Shown in pieces: positions 30,104 through 40,321 of a stretch of 64,000 bases of DNA. The position numbers and the translations under genes are program-made. Below the pieces are notes generated by a model. That model did not search any database. It saw only the letters and a list, made by a program, of their open reading frames with translations, and was not told the origin of the DNA. Each line of letters opens with the position of its first letter. Position 1 is the first letter of the stretch. Origin of the DNA: Nannochloropsis salina CCMP1776. Taxonomy: Eukaryota > Sar > Eustigmatophyceae > Eustigmatales > Monodopsidaceae. The stretch spans positions 256,884 through 320,883 of the forward strand of contig SDOX01000002.1 of the NCBI GenBank assembly GCA_004565275.1, given 5' to 3'.

Positions 30104-31642
30104 TTATTTAGAACCGATTTTTCGCTCGGCCCGCCCGCCAACACGGAGACGAGCACTCCTCCTGACTCCAGGGCTTGTTCCTTTCGATCCATTTGCCCCT
30201 GTGCGAACGCTTCTCAAGCTGGTTTTGGGAGTGGTATTGCGGGCCTCATCCCCGTTGCTCATGGTACCTGCGGGAGCGTTCGTTTTCCTGTTTTTCCGAG
30301 GGCCGCTGTTGACAGAAGAGGAGCCGACCGTGGCATCTCCTGTGGCGGTCGTCAGTCCGCACGCTTCTTCACTCATGGCCCATAGCCGACCTGCCACGGA
30401 GGGGTCTCGCGCTACCGCAGAGACGTCTTCCGTGACGTCGCAGTTCACAAAAAACTTTCCACCTATGCCTCGCAATGCCGGCGAGGTCGCCACATGGACC
30501 GAGGTATAGGCCCCCTGTGCCGGATTCTTGGAAAAGCACCATAGTATCGGACTGCAAATTCTCTGGCCCCAGTACAAGTACCAAGGCATGTTTCGCGCCA
30601 CCTCTGTCTGCACGTTGCCCGGATGGACCGCATTGGCGGTTACGACCCTCCTCACCGCCAGATCTCCGCCTCCCCGTTCCCCTTTCCACCCAACTTTGTT
30701 TGCTTCGTCGCTTTGGAGTACTTCAAGGCGTCGTTCAAGCTCGAAAGTGAAAAGAACGTTGGCGAGCTTGCTCTGACCGTAGGCTCCGAACAGGGAATAG
30801 GCACTGGACTCGTACAGAGGGTCGTCAAAATTGAAAGCGCGGGGGACTTTGTGGAGACTTGAGGAAACATTGACCACGCGGCCGTCCGAGACCTTTTCAA
30901 GTTCTGGGAAAAGGAGCAATGTCAAGAGGAAATGGCCGAAATGATTGGTGGCGAGGGTCGCCTCCAGGCCCTCGGAAGTGAGCCTCCTCTCATTCAGCAT
31001 CACGCCCGCGTTGTTTATGAGTATGTCCAATCCCTTGTGGCCCGCTTTCTCTTGGAATGCGGCTGCAAAGTCTCCAACGGACTGTAAACTGCTCACATCC
31101 AACGGCCAGAATTCTAATTGACTGGGTTTTATTTTAGAACCTGATTCCCACAAAATTGCTCGGATGGCTTCTTCCGCTCGATCTTTTGACCGACACGCCA
31201 GAATAACTTTGGCGCCCATTTCCGCAAGAAAACGTGACGTTTCCCGTCCAATTCCAGTATTGGCACCGGTGACGATGGCTACTTTACCGTGCAGATCCAC
31301 GGACTGGAAACGTGGCCCTACGACGAAGTTACGCCAAATGCGATGCAACACGTACACGTCCCATCCCAGCAGCAATGCTGCTAACAAAAGGTGCCACTTG
31401 CAGCCTTCTAGACTTTTGTGGCTTGTAAATACGAACATGCACAGCGGTAATAATGGTGCAACCGCCAAGGCTGCTAAACGCAAATAAGACTCAGCGGTCC
31501 TGGCCTCGTATGTGCACCAACGCCACAGTCCCACCAGCACCGCATAAAGAAATGCAATGCCAGAGCCCACACAAACAACATTAAGCGGGGGCATATCAGT
31601 TGACAAAGGCATCATCTGTCTCATTGGGATAAGCGTGGGCAT
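30104..31642 (-). CDS. Membrane-bound SDR (retinol-dehydrogenase/WWOX-like)
   Basis: 512 residues in one exon. The N-terminus has about three hydrophobic segments (near 21-40, 53-72 and 84-100). A classical/extended SDR core of the RDH11-14/WWOX/protochlorophyllide-reductase-like type follows: KVAIVTGANTGIG at about 120-132, LDILINNAGVM, NHFGHFLLT, VVNVSSSLH with the catalytic Ser, and YGQSKLANVLF with the catalytic Tyr-Lys at about 288-292. AVHPGNVQTEVARNM is the usual substrate-loop start. The C-terminal 90 residues are Ser/Thr/Gly/Arg-rich and probably disordered. It is an NADP(H)-dependent oxidoreductase held to a membrane, probably ER; the lipid or retinoid-like substrate is unknown. Other Met residues at 7, 10 and 11 could be the true start. 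Confidence 0.88.
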   Translation of the reverse strand: MPTLIPMRQMMPLSTDMPPLNVVCVGSGIAFLYAVLVGLWRWCTYEARTAESYLRLAALAVAPLLPLCMFVFTSHKSLEGCKWHLLLAALLLGWDVYVLHRIWRNFVVGPRFQSVDLHGKVAIVTGANTGIGRETSRFLAEMGAKVILACRSKDRAEEAIRAILWESGSKIKPSQLEFWPLDVSSLQSVGDFAAAFQEKAGHKGLDILINNAGVMLNERRLTSEGLEATLATNHFGHFLLTLLLFPELEKVSDGRVVNVSSSLHKVPRAFNFDDPLYESSAYSLFGAYGQSKLANVLFTFELERRLEVLQSDEANKVGWKGERGGGDLAVRRVVTANAVHPGNVQTEVARNMPWYLYWGQRICSPILWCFSKNPAQGAYTSVHVATSPALRGIGGKFFVNCDVTEDVSAVARDPSVAGRLWAMSEEACGLTTATGDATVGSSSVNSGPRKNRKTNAPAGTMSNGDEARNTTPKTSLRSVRTGANGSKGTSPGVRRSARLRVGGRAERKIGSK

Positions 31643-32072
31643 AACTTAAGTGAGAATTGATAGGCATTATATGTGAGCGATCATGGCGGAAGGCAGCGAT
31701 CTCATTATTTTAGACTTCAGTCATTTGCTGCTGTATGGATAAGTACGCATAGAGATCACGTGACGCGAGACAAGTAAAGAGTGCTTCCATGTAATAATCC
31801 TCACGAAGATGCGTCAAAAGGTCCACCCAGTTTGTACGACACAAAGCTTCTGACGGCGAGCAATGCTTGGTGGGAGGTTAAAGTGTCACCTCTGGGAACA
31901 GCACTTGGCAAACAAGGCCCGCGAGTGCTATCGTCGTTGCTTTCTTTTTAAGAAGTCGCATTCTCGTTGAAGAAAAAAAAAGGCTCTTTGTTTTTGGGTT
32001 CGATTTTTGCATTTATTTTCCAATGATCCATATTGAGTGGGCCGCATTACTTTGAGCCTTAAATCTCAGCGG
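31643..32072. other. Intergenic between two minus-strand genes
   Basis: About 430 bases holding the SDR promoter and the 3' region of the Lys/Ser-rich gene. There is a run of nine A at about 31973-31981. No gene seen. Confidence 0.45.
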
Positions 32073-32743
32073 TCAATCAAACTGTGAATTCATGAAACGC
32101 AGAAAATCTTTTCGGCCCCTCTCCATTTGCATATCTGCTGCATCTCGCTTTAACTTCATCTTTATCTTCTTCCCCGAAATTGCAGAACGTGGAGCATCGT
32201 CATCGCTTTCTGAGTCGCTACTGGTGGCCGCTGTGTGGGAGGAAGACTTCCTTCGTTTACTCTCTTTCTTCCGCTTTTTGTTCTTTTTCTTATCCTCTTT
32301 CTCATACTTCTTTTTCTTGTCTTTCTTGTGCTTTCGCTTTTTTGTCTCCTTTCTGGCCTTCTTTACTTTCTGCATGTGGGCGAAAAAATAACGTTCGGTT
32401 GCCGAGTTCAACACGCAGTTTCAAAATAAAACCCTTTTGATCTACTTACCTTCGTTTTTCCTTTTTCCTCCCTCTCATTTTTCTCTTTCTTCGACGACTT
32501 TCGCTTGCTATCACGGGAATCTGATGAAGATGAGGTCACGCTGCTTTCACTAGATGAATCCGAGGAATAAGAGGACGATGATAGGGACCCCTTTTCTAGC
32601 TCCACTTCTTCCTCCCGCTTCCGTTTCTTCCGCTTCTTTCGCTGCTCATAATCCTGTCGCACGATGTCGTCGTCTTCTCTGTTACCATGACGACTCCTTT
32701 CTTCACTGTGATGACGATTATCACGATTGTCGTGCTTGCCCAT
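32073..32743 (-). CDS. Lys/Ser-rich basic nuclear-type protein
   Basis: Two exons, 32743..32450 and 32369..32073, joined in phase 0 (ACGAAG|GTAAGT to CATGCAG|AAA), give 196 residues. The N-terminal half is His/Arg/Asp-rich, then KKRKKRKREEE and a long Ser/Asp run. The second exon is mostly Lys/Glu (KKARKETKKRKHKKDKKKK), followed by another Ser/Asp patch. A conserved-looking end, SGKKIKMKLKRD...RKDFLRFMNSQ, is the only part with a defined pattern. The composition is that of splicing-speckle proteins, so nuclear RNA-processing association is inferred. I do not recognise the family. An upstream in-frame ATG at 32827 would add 28 residues that look like leader. Confidence 0.72.
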
Positions 32744-33598
32744 CGGCCTGCTTGCGTCGAACGGTAGCAAATATGAGCTAGAAGGACGAGCCCTCGCGTA
32801 AATATATGTATTCAAATACATGGTCAAGTAGTATTTTCCTTTATGTATGAGGAATTGTGGCCATGCCTACCACAAGCGTATGGAACTGAGACTTCTCCAA
32901 GGGGAATGTCGATCGATATGTTCACGATCGATGACCCTGCTCATAAATCGTATCGACAAAAGTCACGGACCTGCATGTTATCAGCATATATCTGCAAAGC
33001 CTTTAACATTCTTCAAGGTAACCATAGATAGTCTGGGTTTCCTAGAGTCAGTCGGCAGTCCTTAGACTTTCCCACAGCCCGTCAAGTTGCATCGGGCACC
33101 ACGGAGAGAGAGAAAGCAAGAAAAGATAGCCGGGAGAACAAACCTAAAAACAATTAAAAGTCCTCAAACCACATTGCTTGGCTAGTATTTGAGCACTTCG
33201 CATTGAGAATGTCTCGTCCAGTATTTAGCACGCTCTCATCTTTAGCTGAAGCAACTTCTTATAACCTCCTGTTATCGCTTTTTGAACAAAGAGATGATAG
33301 CATATCAGGCAACTGCATGAGTGCGTTAAATCACATTCATAGGATAGTTATCCTTCCTACCTTTATCTTCCTAATTATTCTTAAATCTTTACTCTCGCGT
33401 CCGTACTCTGTCTTGCCGCTCAGGTGGGCATATGCCAATACCTGATTATACCCGTATTAGCTCACTTTCCTCGTCCCTCTTGCTTCGGGTCATGTACTCG
33501 TACTCCTGTTTCTCCTACCGAAGTACCAGATGTGGTTCACCGACATCACACTTTAAAAACTTCCATTTCTTTCTCCGCCTTGATCAGGGTGCTGCACA
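32744..33598. other. Intergenic, divergent promoter region
   Basis: About 855 bases between the Lys/Ser-rich gene and IWS1. Only short unconvincing frames. No repeats or RNA genes noted. Confidence 0.45.
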
Positions 33599-35116
33599 AT
33601 GGCTGCCTCTCGATTAGACTATCAAAATCTTTTTGGAAGCTCAGACGAAGAAAGCGACGGCGACGAGGGTGAGCAACAACAGCAAAGTACTAGCACCGCC
33701 GTTCCCAAGGCATCTTCCGGGTCCTCTACCATCAAACCCTCGGCCCTTGGCAAAGGCAGCGACGACAGCAGCAGCGACGAAGACAGCAGTGAGGAGGACG
33801 AACATTTGTCGGCCAAGAAAAGGTTACAACAAAAAGGAGTCCCGCTAGCATCCTCGTCCGACGAGGAAAGTGACAATGAGGAAGAAGGTGACGTTCCTCG
33901 GCCCGCGGGTAAGGCGCGGACCACGGGGTCTGAGGCATTGAGGAGAGCGACGGCCGACTTCGATGACGAGGAAGAAGAAGAGGAGCCGCGTAGGGCCAGT
34001 GTGCTCCCCGACCTGAGCAGTGATGGGAACAGCAGCAGTAGTGGTAGCGAAAGCGAGTCCTCGGACGATGAGGGTGATTCAAGGCGGCGAAAACGAGGGG
34101 CGGAGAAGAGGAAGCACCGACTGAAGACAAAGGGGAAACGCCCGAGCAAAGGGATAGACAAAGGGAGAGACGGGAGGGGGAAGGCAGGCAAACAAGTGAG
34201 AGACCGTGGGCAAGGGGCCGATGAGGATGGTGGAGGGGCTGCAGCCGGGACCCCTGGGAGAGGGGCAGCCTCGGAGCCCCGGCGGGCGGCGCGTGAGCTA
34301 ACGGCAGTCGAGCAAGCCTTGGCGTCCTTCAAGCGCAATCGGATCCAAAAGCTACCGGACGCGCAGGTCCAAGAGATGACGCAACGCCTCATTACTCTGA
34401 TGGAAACGGCGGCGAAGGAGGACCGACAGGCTTTGCTGCAGCACCGTCCGGCCACGCAAAAGTTGAAGCGGCTGACCGAGGTGCTGGACTTGCTCCGAAG
34501 CAAGCATCTACAAGGTGCCCTGGTCGACAACGGGCAAGTACTTGGCTTGATTCGACTCTGGTTGCAGCCCTTGCCAGACAAGAGCCTTCCCCTTTACGCG
34601 GTCCGGACGCCGCTGATCGATTACCTGGTGACAGCGAGGGTTGAGGTGCATCGGTTGAAGGAGAGCGGGATTGGGAGGGTGATCCAACAGCTGAAAAAAC
34701 ACCCAGAAGAGACGGTGGAGAACAAGGCTAAGTTGACGGAAATCGTGGATAATTGGTCCCGGCTAATCACAGGCAAAGGGACGACGTTGAAGAGCCGAAC
34801 CAGCGAGGAGGAAGTGGAGGGTCGGCAGGGACCGGCGGAGCGGGAGGGGGGAGAGGGGGGCTTCATCATGTCCACCACCTCGAGGGGGGTCGTGATCCCC
34901 ATCCGGACGGGCTTCAATTTCAAAAAGGTCGCCTTGACCTTCCGGGAGGAGTTTGACCGGGGGCAAGGGAAGGAGGACGAGGCCATGGAGGTGGCGGAGA
35001 GGGAGCCTCGAGACGGATCCGAGAGTCGTACGAATCGGGTTAGGAAGGCGTTGAAGGACATGGGGAGGGCGGGAGGGAAGAAGCTGCGGCATGAAAGTGT
35101 GCAGCATGGTCATTAG
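33599..35116 (+). CDS. IWS1: IWS1/Spn1 transcription elongation factor
   Basis: 505 residues in one exon. The long acidic Ser/Asp/Glu-rich N-terminus opens with LDYQNLFGSSDEESD, the kind of short F-G-S-D/E motif by which IWS1 binds partner TFIIS-N domains. A basic stretch follows. From about 235 to 400 there is the helical TFIIS-N-like core: VEQALASFKRNRIQKLP, QRLITLMETAAKEDRQALLQ, PATQKLKRLTEVLDLLRSK, GQVLGLIRLWLQPLPDKSLP, VRTPLIDYL and the GIGRVIQQLKKHPEET helix, ending with the KLTEIVDNWSR family motif. IWS1 travels with Spt6 on RNA polymerase II and couples elongation to chromatin and mRNA export. The C-terminus (about 420-505) carries the usual conserved basic tail. Confidence 0.94.
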   Translation: MAASRLDYQNLFGSSDEESDGDEGEQQQQSTSTAVPKASSGSSTIKPSALGKGSDDSSSDEDSSEEDEHLSAKKRLQQKGVPLASSSDEESDNEEEGDVPRPAGKARTTGSEALRRATADFDDEEEEEEPRRASVLPDLSSDGNSSSSGSESESSDDEGDSRRRKRGAEKRKHRLKTKGKRPSKGIDKGRDGRGKAGKQVRDRGQGADEDGGGAAAGTPGRGAASEPRRAARELTAVEQALASFKRNRIQKLPDAQVQEMTQRLITLMETAAKEDRQALLQHRPATQKLKRLTEVLDLLRSKHLQGALVDNGQVLGLIRLWLQPLPDKSLPLYAVRTPLIDYLVTARVEVHRLKESGIGRVIQQLKKHPEETVENKAKLTEIVDNWSRLITGKGTTLKSRTSEEEVEGRQGPAEREGGEGGFIMSTTSRGVVIPIRTGFNFKKVALTFREEFDRGQGKEDEAMEVAEREPRDGSESRTNRVRKALKDMGRAGGKKLRHESVQHGH

Positions 35117-35683
35117 AGGAGAGCGAGGGCGGGGGGGAATGTAGTGACGCGTCACTGGAGGGGTATACTGGGCAGAGAGGGAACAAAGAAGGTGGAATGG
35201 ACCGCCATGGTCCTGAGAAAGAAACGTCGAAGACACCGTTAAGAAACCCCTTGGAGACTTGCCCGAGCTGTTTCGTGTCCTCCACTCGCTTATTTTTTGT
35301 GTGCAGTCATATTACTCGCATTGCCCGGGGAATGACAGGCGTGGGCTCGCATCAGACTGACCCCACGATCCACGGCGCAGCCTCCGTGCTAATACCACGC
35401 AATTACTTCCACCACCTCAAAGCTGTCCGCTCCGGCCTATCTTCGCCGCCCTCCCGTCGCCACCAAGATTTCAAATATTTGCATAAAGCACAGACATGAG
35501 GACAGGGACGCTAATACGACCTGCACGCCCCACATCCCACCTCTGGTCCCCCCTCGAAACATCTCTCCCGTCCACCCCTCACGCGCTTGCGCATGGTCAA
35601 ATGCGATGATTGCCGGACGCCTCCTGCTTGTCTATTCATACATGTCTCAAGGCCTTCCCCATCTCTTCCCACACCCACCCTCC
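35117..35683. other. Convergent 3' intergenic region
   Basis: About 570 bases between the IWS1 and threonine synthase stops. Pyrimidine-rich near 35500-35680. No gene seen. Confidence 0.45.
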
Positions 35684-37825
35684 CTAGGAGAGGACTCCTC
35701 TCCCACCGCCCGCGGCCGCCCTTCTCGCCCCCACCCAGACCCCCACCGCGGTCCCAACCACCGCGACCGCCACCGCCATCGACCACCGTCGTCTTCTCCG
35801 TCCGAGTTTTCCGTCTCCGTACCCCCAGATCAAGCCGGCCATCTCCAGCCACCGCAACAAGGCTTGGTTGTCCTTCCCTTCAAGGGTTTGCAGGATATAT
35901 TTCTGCACATAAAATGCGCTCGCCGGCAAGGTTACAGATCGGGTGGGGAGGTGATCCAGCTCTCTCAATTGGGTGGGCATGTCTTCCTCGATCTCCTCCA
36001 CCTCTGCCACTTCCACTGGCAAGTGCTTCAATGTGGCGTCCAGGAATTTCCCCGGGTGGGCCGTGGCCAGACAAATGGTGTGCGCATCCAACATATCCAG
36101 TCCCTTTGCCGCGGCGACGCCCACCGCACTGTGGGGGCAGAGGAGGTAATGGTGCTCGCGGAGGAAAGACAGCATGGTCTCCAACATGACCGGCTCATCC
36201 ACCCGGCACGATACGAAGTCTTCGCGTGCCTTGGCGAGGGTGGGCGGGGGCAAGGTGAGTCGGCCGGTACGCTCGAACTCCTCCATCCATTCCCGCAGCA
36301 AGTCCGGGTCCCGCCCCGCCAAGTGATAGAGGAGACGTTCAAAATTGCTGCTGATGGCGATATCCATCGAGGGCGACAACGTCGGGTGCACCTCCCTCCG
36401 CCAGTACTTGCCGTTGGAGAAGAACCGGTGCAAGATATCGTTCTCGTTGGTGGCGATCAGGATTTTGTCGATGGGGAGCCCCATGGCCTTGGCGTAGTAT
36501 CCAGCCAAAGCGTCGCCGAAATTGCCCGTCGGCACGGAGAAAGACATCTTGGGGAGGCTCCTCGACCGCTTACTCCCAGTATGTCCTTCTCTTCCCCCTT
36601 CCCTCCCTCCACCTCCGCTGTTGGGTATCCCACCGGAACTCGTGGCGGGGGCGCCACCCTCCTCCCCTCCATCTGACGCACCCCCGTCCTTCCCAGACCC
36701 GCCACTCCCCGTCGCTTTGCTCTCTGTCACCGGCGAGACGCCTCCTCGCCCACCCTCATTACCTTCCCGTTGCTGTTGTTGCTGCTGCTGCTGCTGCTCT
36801 TTCCGCATGGCCCGCTCGTTTTGAGCCAAGACGCGAAAGTAGGCAAAGAAATAATACGTGACCTGCGCCAGGACCCGGGCCCAGTTGATCGAGTTGACCG
36901 CCCCAAGGCAGACTTTCTCGCGGAACTCTTTATCCTGGAAAGCGGACTTGACGATGCTTTGGCAGTCGTCAAAGGTGGCGTTCTCAACCGCGATGCAATG
37001 CACGTTCTTGTCCAAGACTGTTGTCATCTGACGTTCCTGGACCTCACTCACCCTTCCTTTGGGGTAGAGCACGAAGACATTCACATTCTTCTTACCCCTC
37101 AAGCCTTCGATCGCCGCCGATCCTGTGTCCCCCGATGTGGCCCCCAAGACCGTCAGCTTTACGTCCGGGTCTTTCTTCTTCGCCATGAAGAACTCGAAGA
37201 CATTGCCGAGGAACTGCAATGCCACGTCCTTGAACGCAAATGTGGGACCGTGGAAGAGCTCAAGCACCCAAGTGGGGCCCACCTTCCGCACAGGGGCCAC
37301 TTCGTGCACCCGGAAATTTTTGGTGCTGCACTCGATCAAGACTCGCAAGTTTTCCGGGGGGATGTCCTCGGGCCCGACGACAAGGCGCATGATGTAATTT
37401 GCCAATTCCACAAAAGAAGCGTCACGAAGCTTTTCAAGCTGTTCAGGAGGTATGTAAGGGAGTTCCTGCGGCACATATAGTCCTTTGTCGGGAGCCAGAC
37501 CGCCCATGACGACCTCCTCAAATGTCACATCCCGACACCCCCCTCGTGTGGAACAATAGAGCACGCCCCTGTGCGTGGGTGGGTATTGAGGACCGGAGGG
37601 GTGCTGATGCGACTGGTAGTGGTGCGAGGACTGTGAGGACTGTCCAGCTCCGTGACCATAGGAATGAGGCTGGCTTTGCGGTGTGGAAGACACGGATGGG
37701 CTGGACATTTGATATCCTTGACGTGGGTGACTGAGCGAGGCCGCTTGTTGTTCTTCCCCATTGCCGCCGCTGCCAATGCCGCCGCCACTACGACCATCAG
37801 CACCTGTGCCACTGTTGTCTGTCAT
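35684..37825 (-). CDS. thrC: Threonine synthase with insert and C-terminal hydrophobic tail
   Basis: 713 residues in one exon. After about 85 disordered residues the enzyme begins YCSTRGGCRDVTFEEVV...GGLAPDKGLYVPQ. The PLP lysine is K199 in FHGPTFAFKDVALQF. GATSGDTGSAAIEGL binds the cofactor phosphate, and SVPTGNFGDALAGYYAKAMG follows. It converts O-phosphohomoserine to threonine. The core is the E. coli/fungal type. Two oddities stand out: an 89-residue Gln/Gly/Ser-rich insert at about 337-425 between conserved blocks, and a C-terminal extension ending in RRRRR plus a 19-residue hydrophobic stretch (AVAVAVVGTAVGVWVGA), then a short basic tail. The extension could instead be intron read-through, since a GGGG|GTACGG donor lies just before it. 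No plastid signal peptide is seen. Confidence 0.93.
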   Translation of the reverse strand: MTDNSGTGADGRSGGGIGSGGNGEEQQAASLSHPRQGYQMSSPSVSSTPQSQPHSYGHGAGQSSQSSHHYQSHQHPSGPQYPPTHRGVLYCSTRGGCRDVTFEEVVMGGLAPDKGLYVPQELPYIPPEQLEKLRDASFVELANYIMRLVVGPEDIPPENLRVLIECSTKNFRVHEVAPVRKVGPTWVLELFHGPTFAFKDVALQFLGNVFEFFMAKKKDPDVKLTVLGATSGDTGSAAIEGLRGKKNVNVFVLYPKGRVSEVQERQMTTVLDKNVHCIAVENATFDDCQSIVKSAFQDKEFREKVCLGAVNSINWARVLAQVTYYFFAYFRVLAQNERAMRKEQQQQQQQQQREGNEGGRGGVSPVTESKATGSGGSGKDGGASDGGEEGGAPATSSGGIPNSGGGGREGGREGHTGSKRSRSLPKMSFSVPTGNFGDALAGYYAKAMGLPIDKILIATNENDILHRFFSNGKYWRREVHPTLSPSMDIAISSNFERLLYHLAGRDPDLLREWMEEFERTGRLTLPPPTLAKAREDFVSCRVDEPVMLETMLSFLREHHYLLCPHSAVGVAAAKGLDMLDAHTICLATAHPGKFLDATLKHLPVEVAEVEEIEEDMPTQLRELDHLPTRSVTLPASAFYVQKYILQTLEGKDNQALLRWLEMAGLIWGYGDGKLGRRRRRWSMAVAVAVVGTAVGVWVGARRAAAGGGRGVLS
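36770..36799 (-). repeat. CAG-type repeat (poly-Gln) in threonine synthase
   Basis: A run of CAG/CAA codons encoding about nine Gln inside the non-conserved insert of threonine synthase. Confidence 0.85.
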
Positions 37826-38581
37826 TGTCCGTTCTACACCGTCTTATCGCGGAATGCGTGAAGAGACTGTCTCAAAGAGGAAGGGGCGCTGACAAGCAGG
37901 GCCTCGGCCTTCGATACTCTTGCCCACGTTGCAACCGCACTGAACAAGGCAACCTAAAGGCAAACGGGGCAAGTGCCCTATAAATAAAAATTTAATAGGG
38001 CTGAGAGGAGCTTGTGCAATAAGACAACGGGACGGGAGAAATAAAAGCAGAGGATGGCTGTGGTCCAAGGCCGTGAACGACCCTATGCGCATGATGATGA
38101 GCAGGGCCCCTGACCACCCACAGTACTCCTTTAGCCTTTACGGTAACAACGAGGCCCAGACCATCCATTCAAGCGCTCAAATGTGTGCCATCAACTCATG
38201 CAGGCATATATATAGTATGCCAATTCCCGCGCGCACGCCACAGAGGCGGGCCCCAAACCAGGCGTTTTCACACGAGCCGGAGAAGGCCGAGACGAACCGA
38301 TCCTCCCCTTCGCGTCTCCCCGCCCCTCCCTCGGCTTGCCCTTTTCTCACGCCCGCCGTGCCCATGGGGCACGTGCGCCTTCCGCGCTGAGCGGGCAGTC
38401 CTGGGTAAACTGGGCTTTGAATATGGTTTTCACTCGGTCGCTTGCAGAAGCATGCTCGCATCACCTAATTCCTTTCCCCACCCACCTTTCCGGGGCCCCC
38501 TAGACGAGAGGGGAAGTAACAGACGCAAGGTTCGAGTTAGAACATCCGCCCAACGCATTGAATTCATTCCCTTCAGTCATC
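37826..38581. other. Intergenic, divergent promoter region
   Basis: About 756 bases between threonine synthase (minus) and TVP23 (plus). No gene or repeat recognised. Confidence 0.45.
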
Positions 38582-39788
38582 ATGATGGAAGGGCACGCCC
38601 AAGGAGACGACGAATTACAGGTAATTGACACACGAAGTGAACAGTGTCTCATGGTCAGGCTCGTGAGGTTGCGGACATGATGGGTTTCCTGGGACCTTTT
38701 TCACGTCCTGACTTCCTTCTTCGTGAAATCGCGTTATTCTTCGATTGAAATGCATTCACGCCCTTACGACCTCACTCCGCCGTCTCTATATTCCTATCTA
38801 TAGTTTATTAGGGTCCCTGAGACCTCAGTTTCGAGCCAAGCCTCAGGACAGACCCCGTATGCCCCCATGGGCGCCGCCCCGGCCTCCGGGCCTCCTCCTC
38901 CCCCCGCCGGCGACGCCCTGGCTTTCATCAAACAGTCCAGGGTACGTGTTCGTAATCATCAAGAGATGCATACATAGCCTTCCGAGTTGCTGCGGGGATT
39001 TGAAGGGCTAAGTGGAGCTTGGAGAAAGTGAGAACGCTTTCTCACAAGCCTGCATCAGGCCCGGCCCCTTCTGTTTCCCACCTCTCATCCTTGGTGCTTG
39101 TTGCGTATTTTGCGTTCTATTTGTTGCATTCTTAAAGCTCCGTGCTTCCTACTGGTTAAATCCCTAACGTCGGACTTTCTCTTGCCTTTTCACCCCACCA
39201 TAGCATCCCGTCGCGGCAGCATTTCACTTCGTCTTCAAGGCCCTAGCCATTTTTTTCTACCTTTTCGGTGGCTTTTTCTCTTCCAATTTCGTCTTTATCT
39301 GCGTGGTTTGCATCTTGTTGCTGGCTTTCGATTTCTGGACCGTCAAGAATGTCACGGGGCGCCTCCTCGTTGGCCTCCGGTGGTGGAACAACGTGCGGGA
39401 CGATGGCAGCAATGAGTGGGTGTTCGAATCGGTCGAGAACCCGGGAGAAATCCACCCCGCGGACGCTCGCCTGTTTTGGACTGGATTGTACGTGACGCCC
39501 ATTGTATGGTCGGTCTTCTTCTTGGTGGCCCTCCTTAAATTCTCCGTGCAATGGTTGGTGATCGTTTTCGTGGCTTTGGTTCTGAGCGGGGCGAATATTG
39601 TCGGATACTACAAATGCAGCAACGACCAAAAGAAGAAGGTACAAAACGTGGTGCAAGGCGCGGCTTTCAAGACGGCTTTCGGTCTGGGAACGTCGGCGGT
39701 GCAAAGCTTCATTTCATCGACGTTTGGGCAGCAGCAACAGGGGGGGGGAAACGCAGAGGGGCCACACGGACCCCCTTCGCACGTATAG
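38582..39788 (+). CDS. TVP23: TVP23/FAM18 Golgi membrane protein
   Basis: Three exons, 38582..38620, 38852..38941 and 39204..39788, all phase 0 with GT-AG ends, give 237 residues. The first two exons encode a Pro/Gly-rich cytosolic head ending ALAFIKQSR. Exon 3 starts HPVAAAFHFVFKALAIFFYL and carries the family signature DFWTVKNVTGR then VGLRWWN, followed by a WVFES segment and two further hydrophobic hairpins (WTGLYVTPIVWSVFFLVALL and SVQWLVIVFVALVLSGANIVG). It ends with a Gln/Gly-rich tail. TVP23 is a late-Golgi integral protein linked to vesicle traffic and v-SNARE localisation. The firm part is exon 3; the head exons rest on phase, splice sites and the matching KQSR-HPV junction. Confidence 0.92.
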
Positions 39789-40321
39789 GGGACATGGTGT
39801 CAAAGTGATGGAAGAGAATGGGTGCATGGGCTCACGCATCAATTGTATGAGTAGACAGGGCAGGGGGGGAGGAAGGAAGGTCGTGGAGATTGGATGGACG
39901 AGGAAATTTGGTCCGTGCGCTGAGGAAACACTCTGATTTCAAGAGAACCAGCTTTGTAAACTGCCTTGTGGTTCATTTTCCAGTATCTGGTATGCAGGGG
40001 AAGAAAGAAAATGGTCGGAATGGGAAACCTAGGGATGGAAAGCTACATACATACCGAAGCAGCTGTTGTGTGCCTACGACTATCATCGTCACTAACGGAT
40101 CCTTTCGTGAGTCAAATCTTAAGAATGTAGGGGACGACGCGAACAAAGAAATAAAACCAGAGCCTCCGCTTGCACTCTTTCCATGTCTCTGGTTAACAGT
40201 GGGTAGCCAGGCCCCGGCGGCCGACATGCTCCCCCCTTAGGCTGGCAATTACTTGTCGAGGTCACGTACACGGAAGCTGCTTCATCTTGTTCGATCCAGG
40301 GACAGCCCATCCATCAGTTGA
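39789..40321. other. Convergent 3' intergenic region
   Basis: About 530 bases between TVP23 and the coiled-coil gene. An AATAAA-like motif occurs on the plus strand near 40150. No gene seen. Confidence 0.45.

Noticed and set aside
33622-34581. 319-codon minus-strand frame opposite IWS1
   Set aside because: Ser/Leu-rich complement of the acidic IWS1 N-terminus; no domain.
35606-36676. 356-codon plus-strand frame opposite threonine synthase
   Set aside because: Shadow of the threonine synthase coding strand, including its poly-Gln and low-complexity insert.
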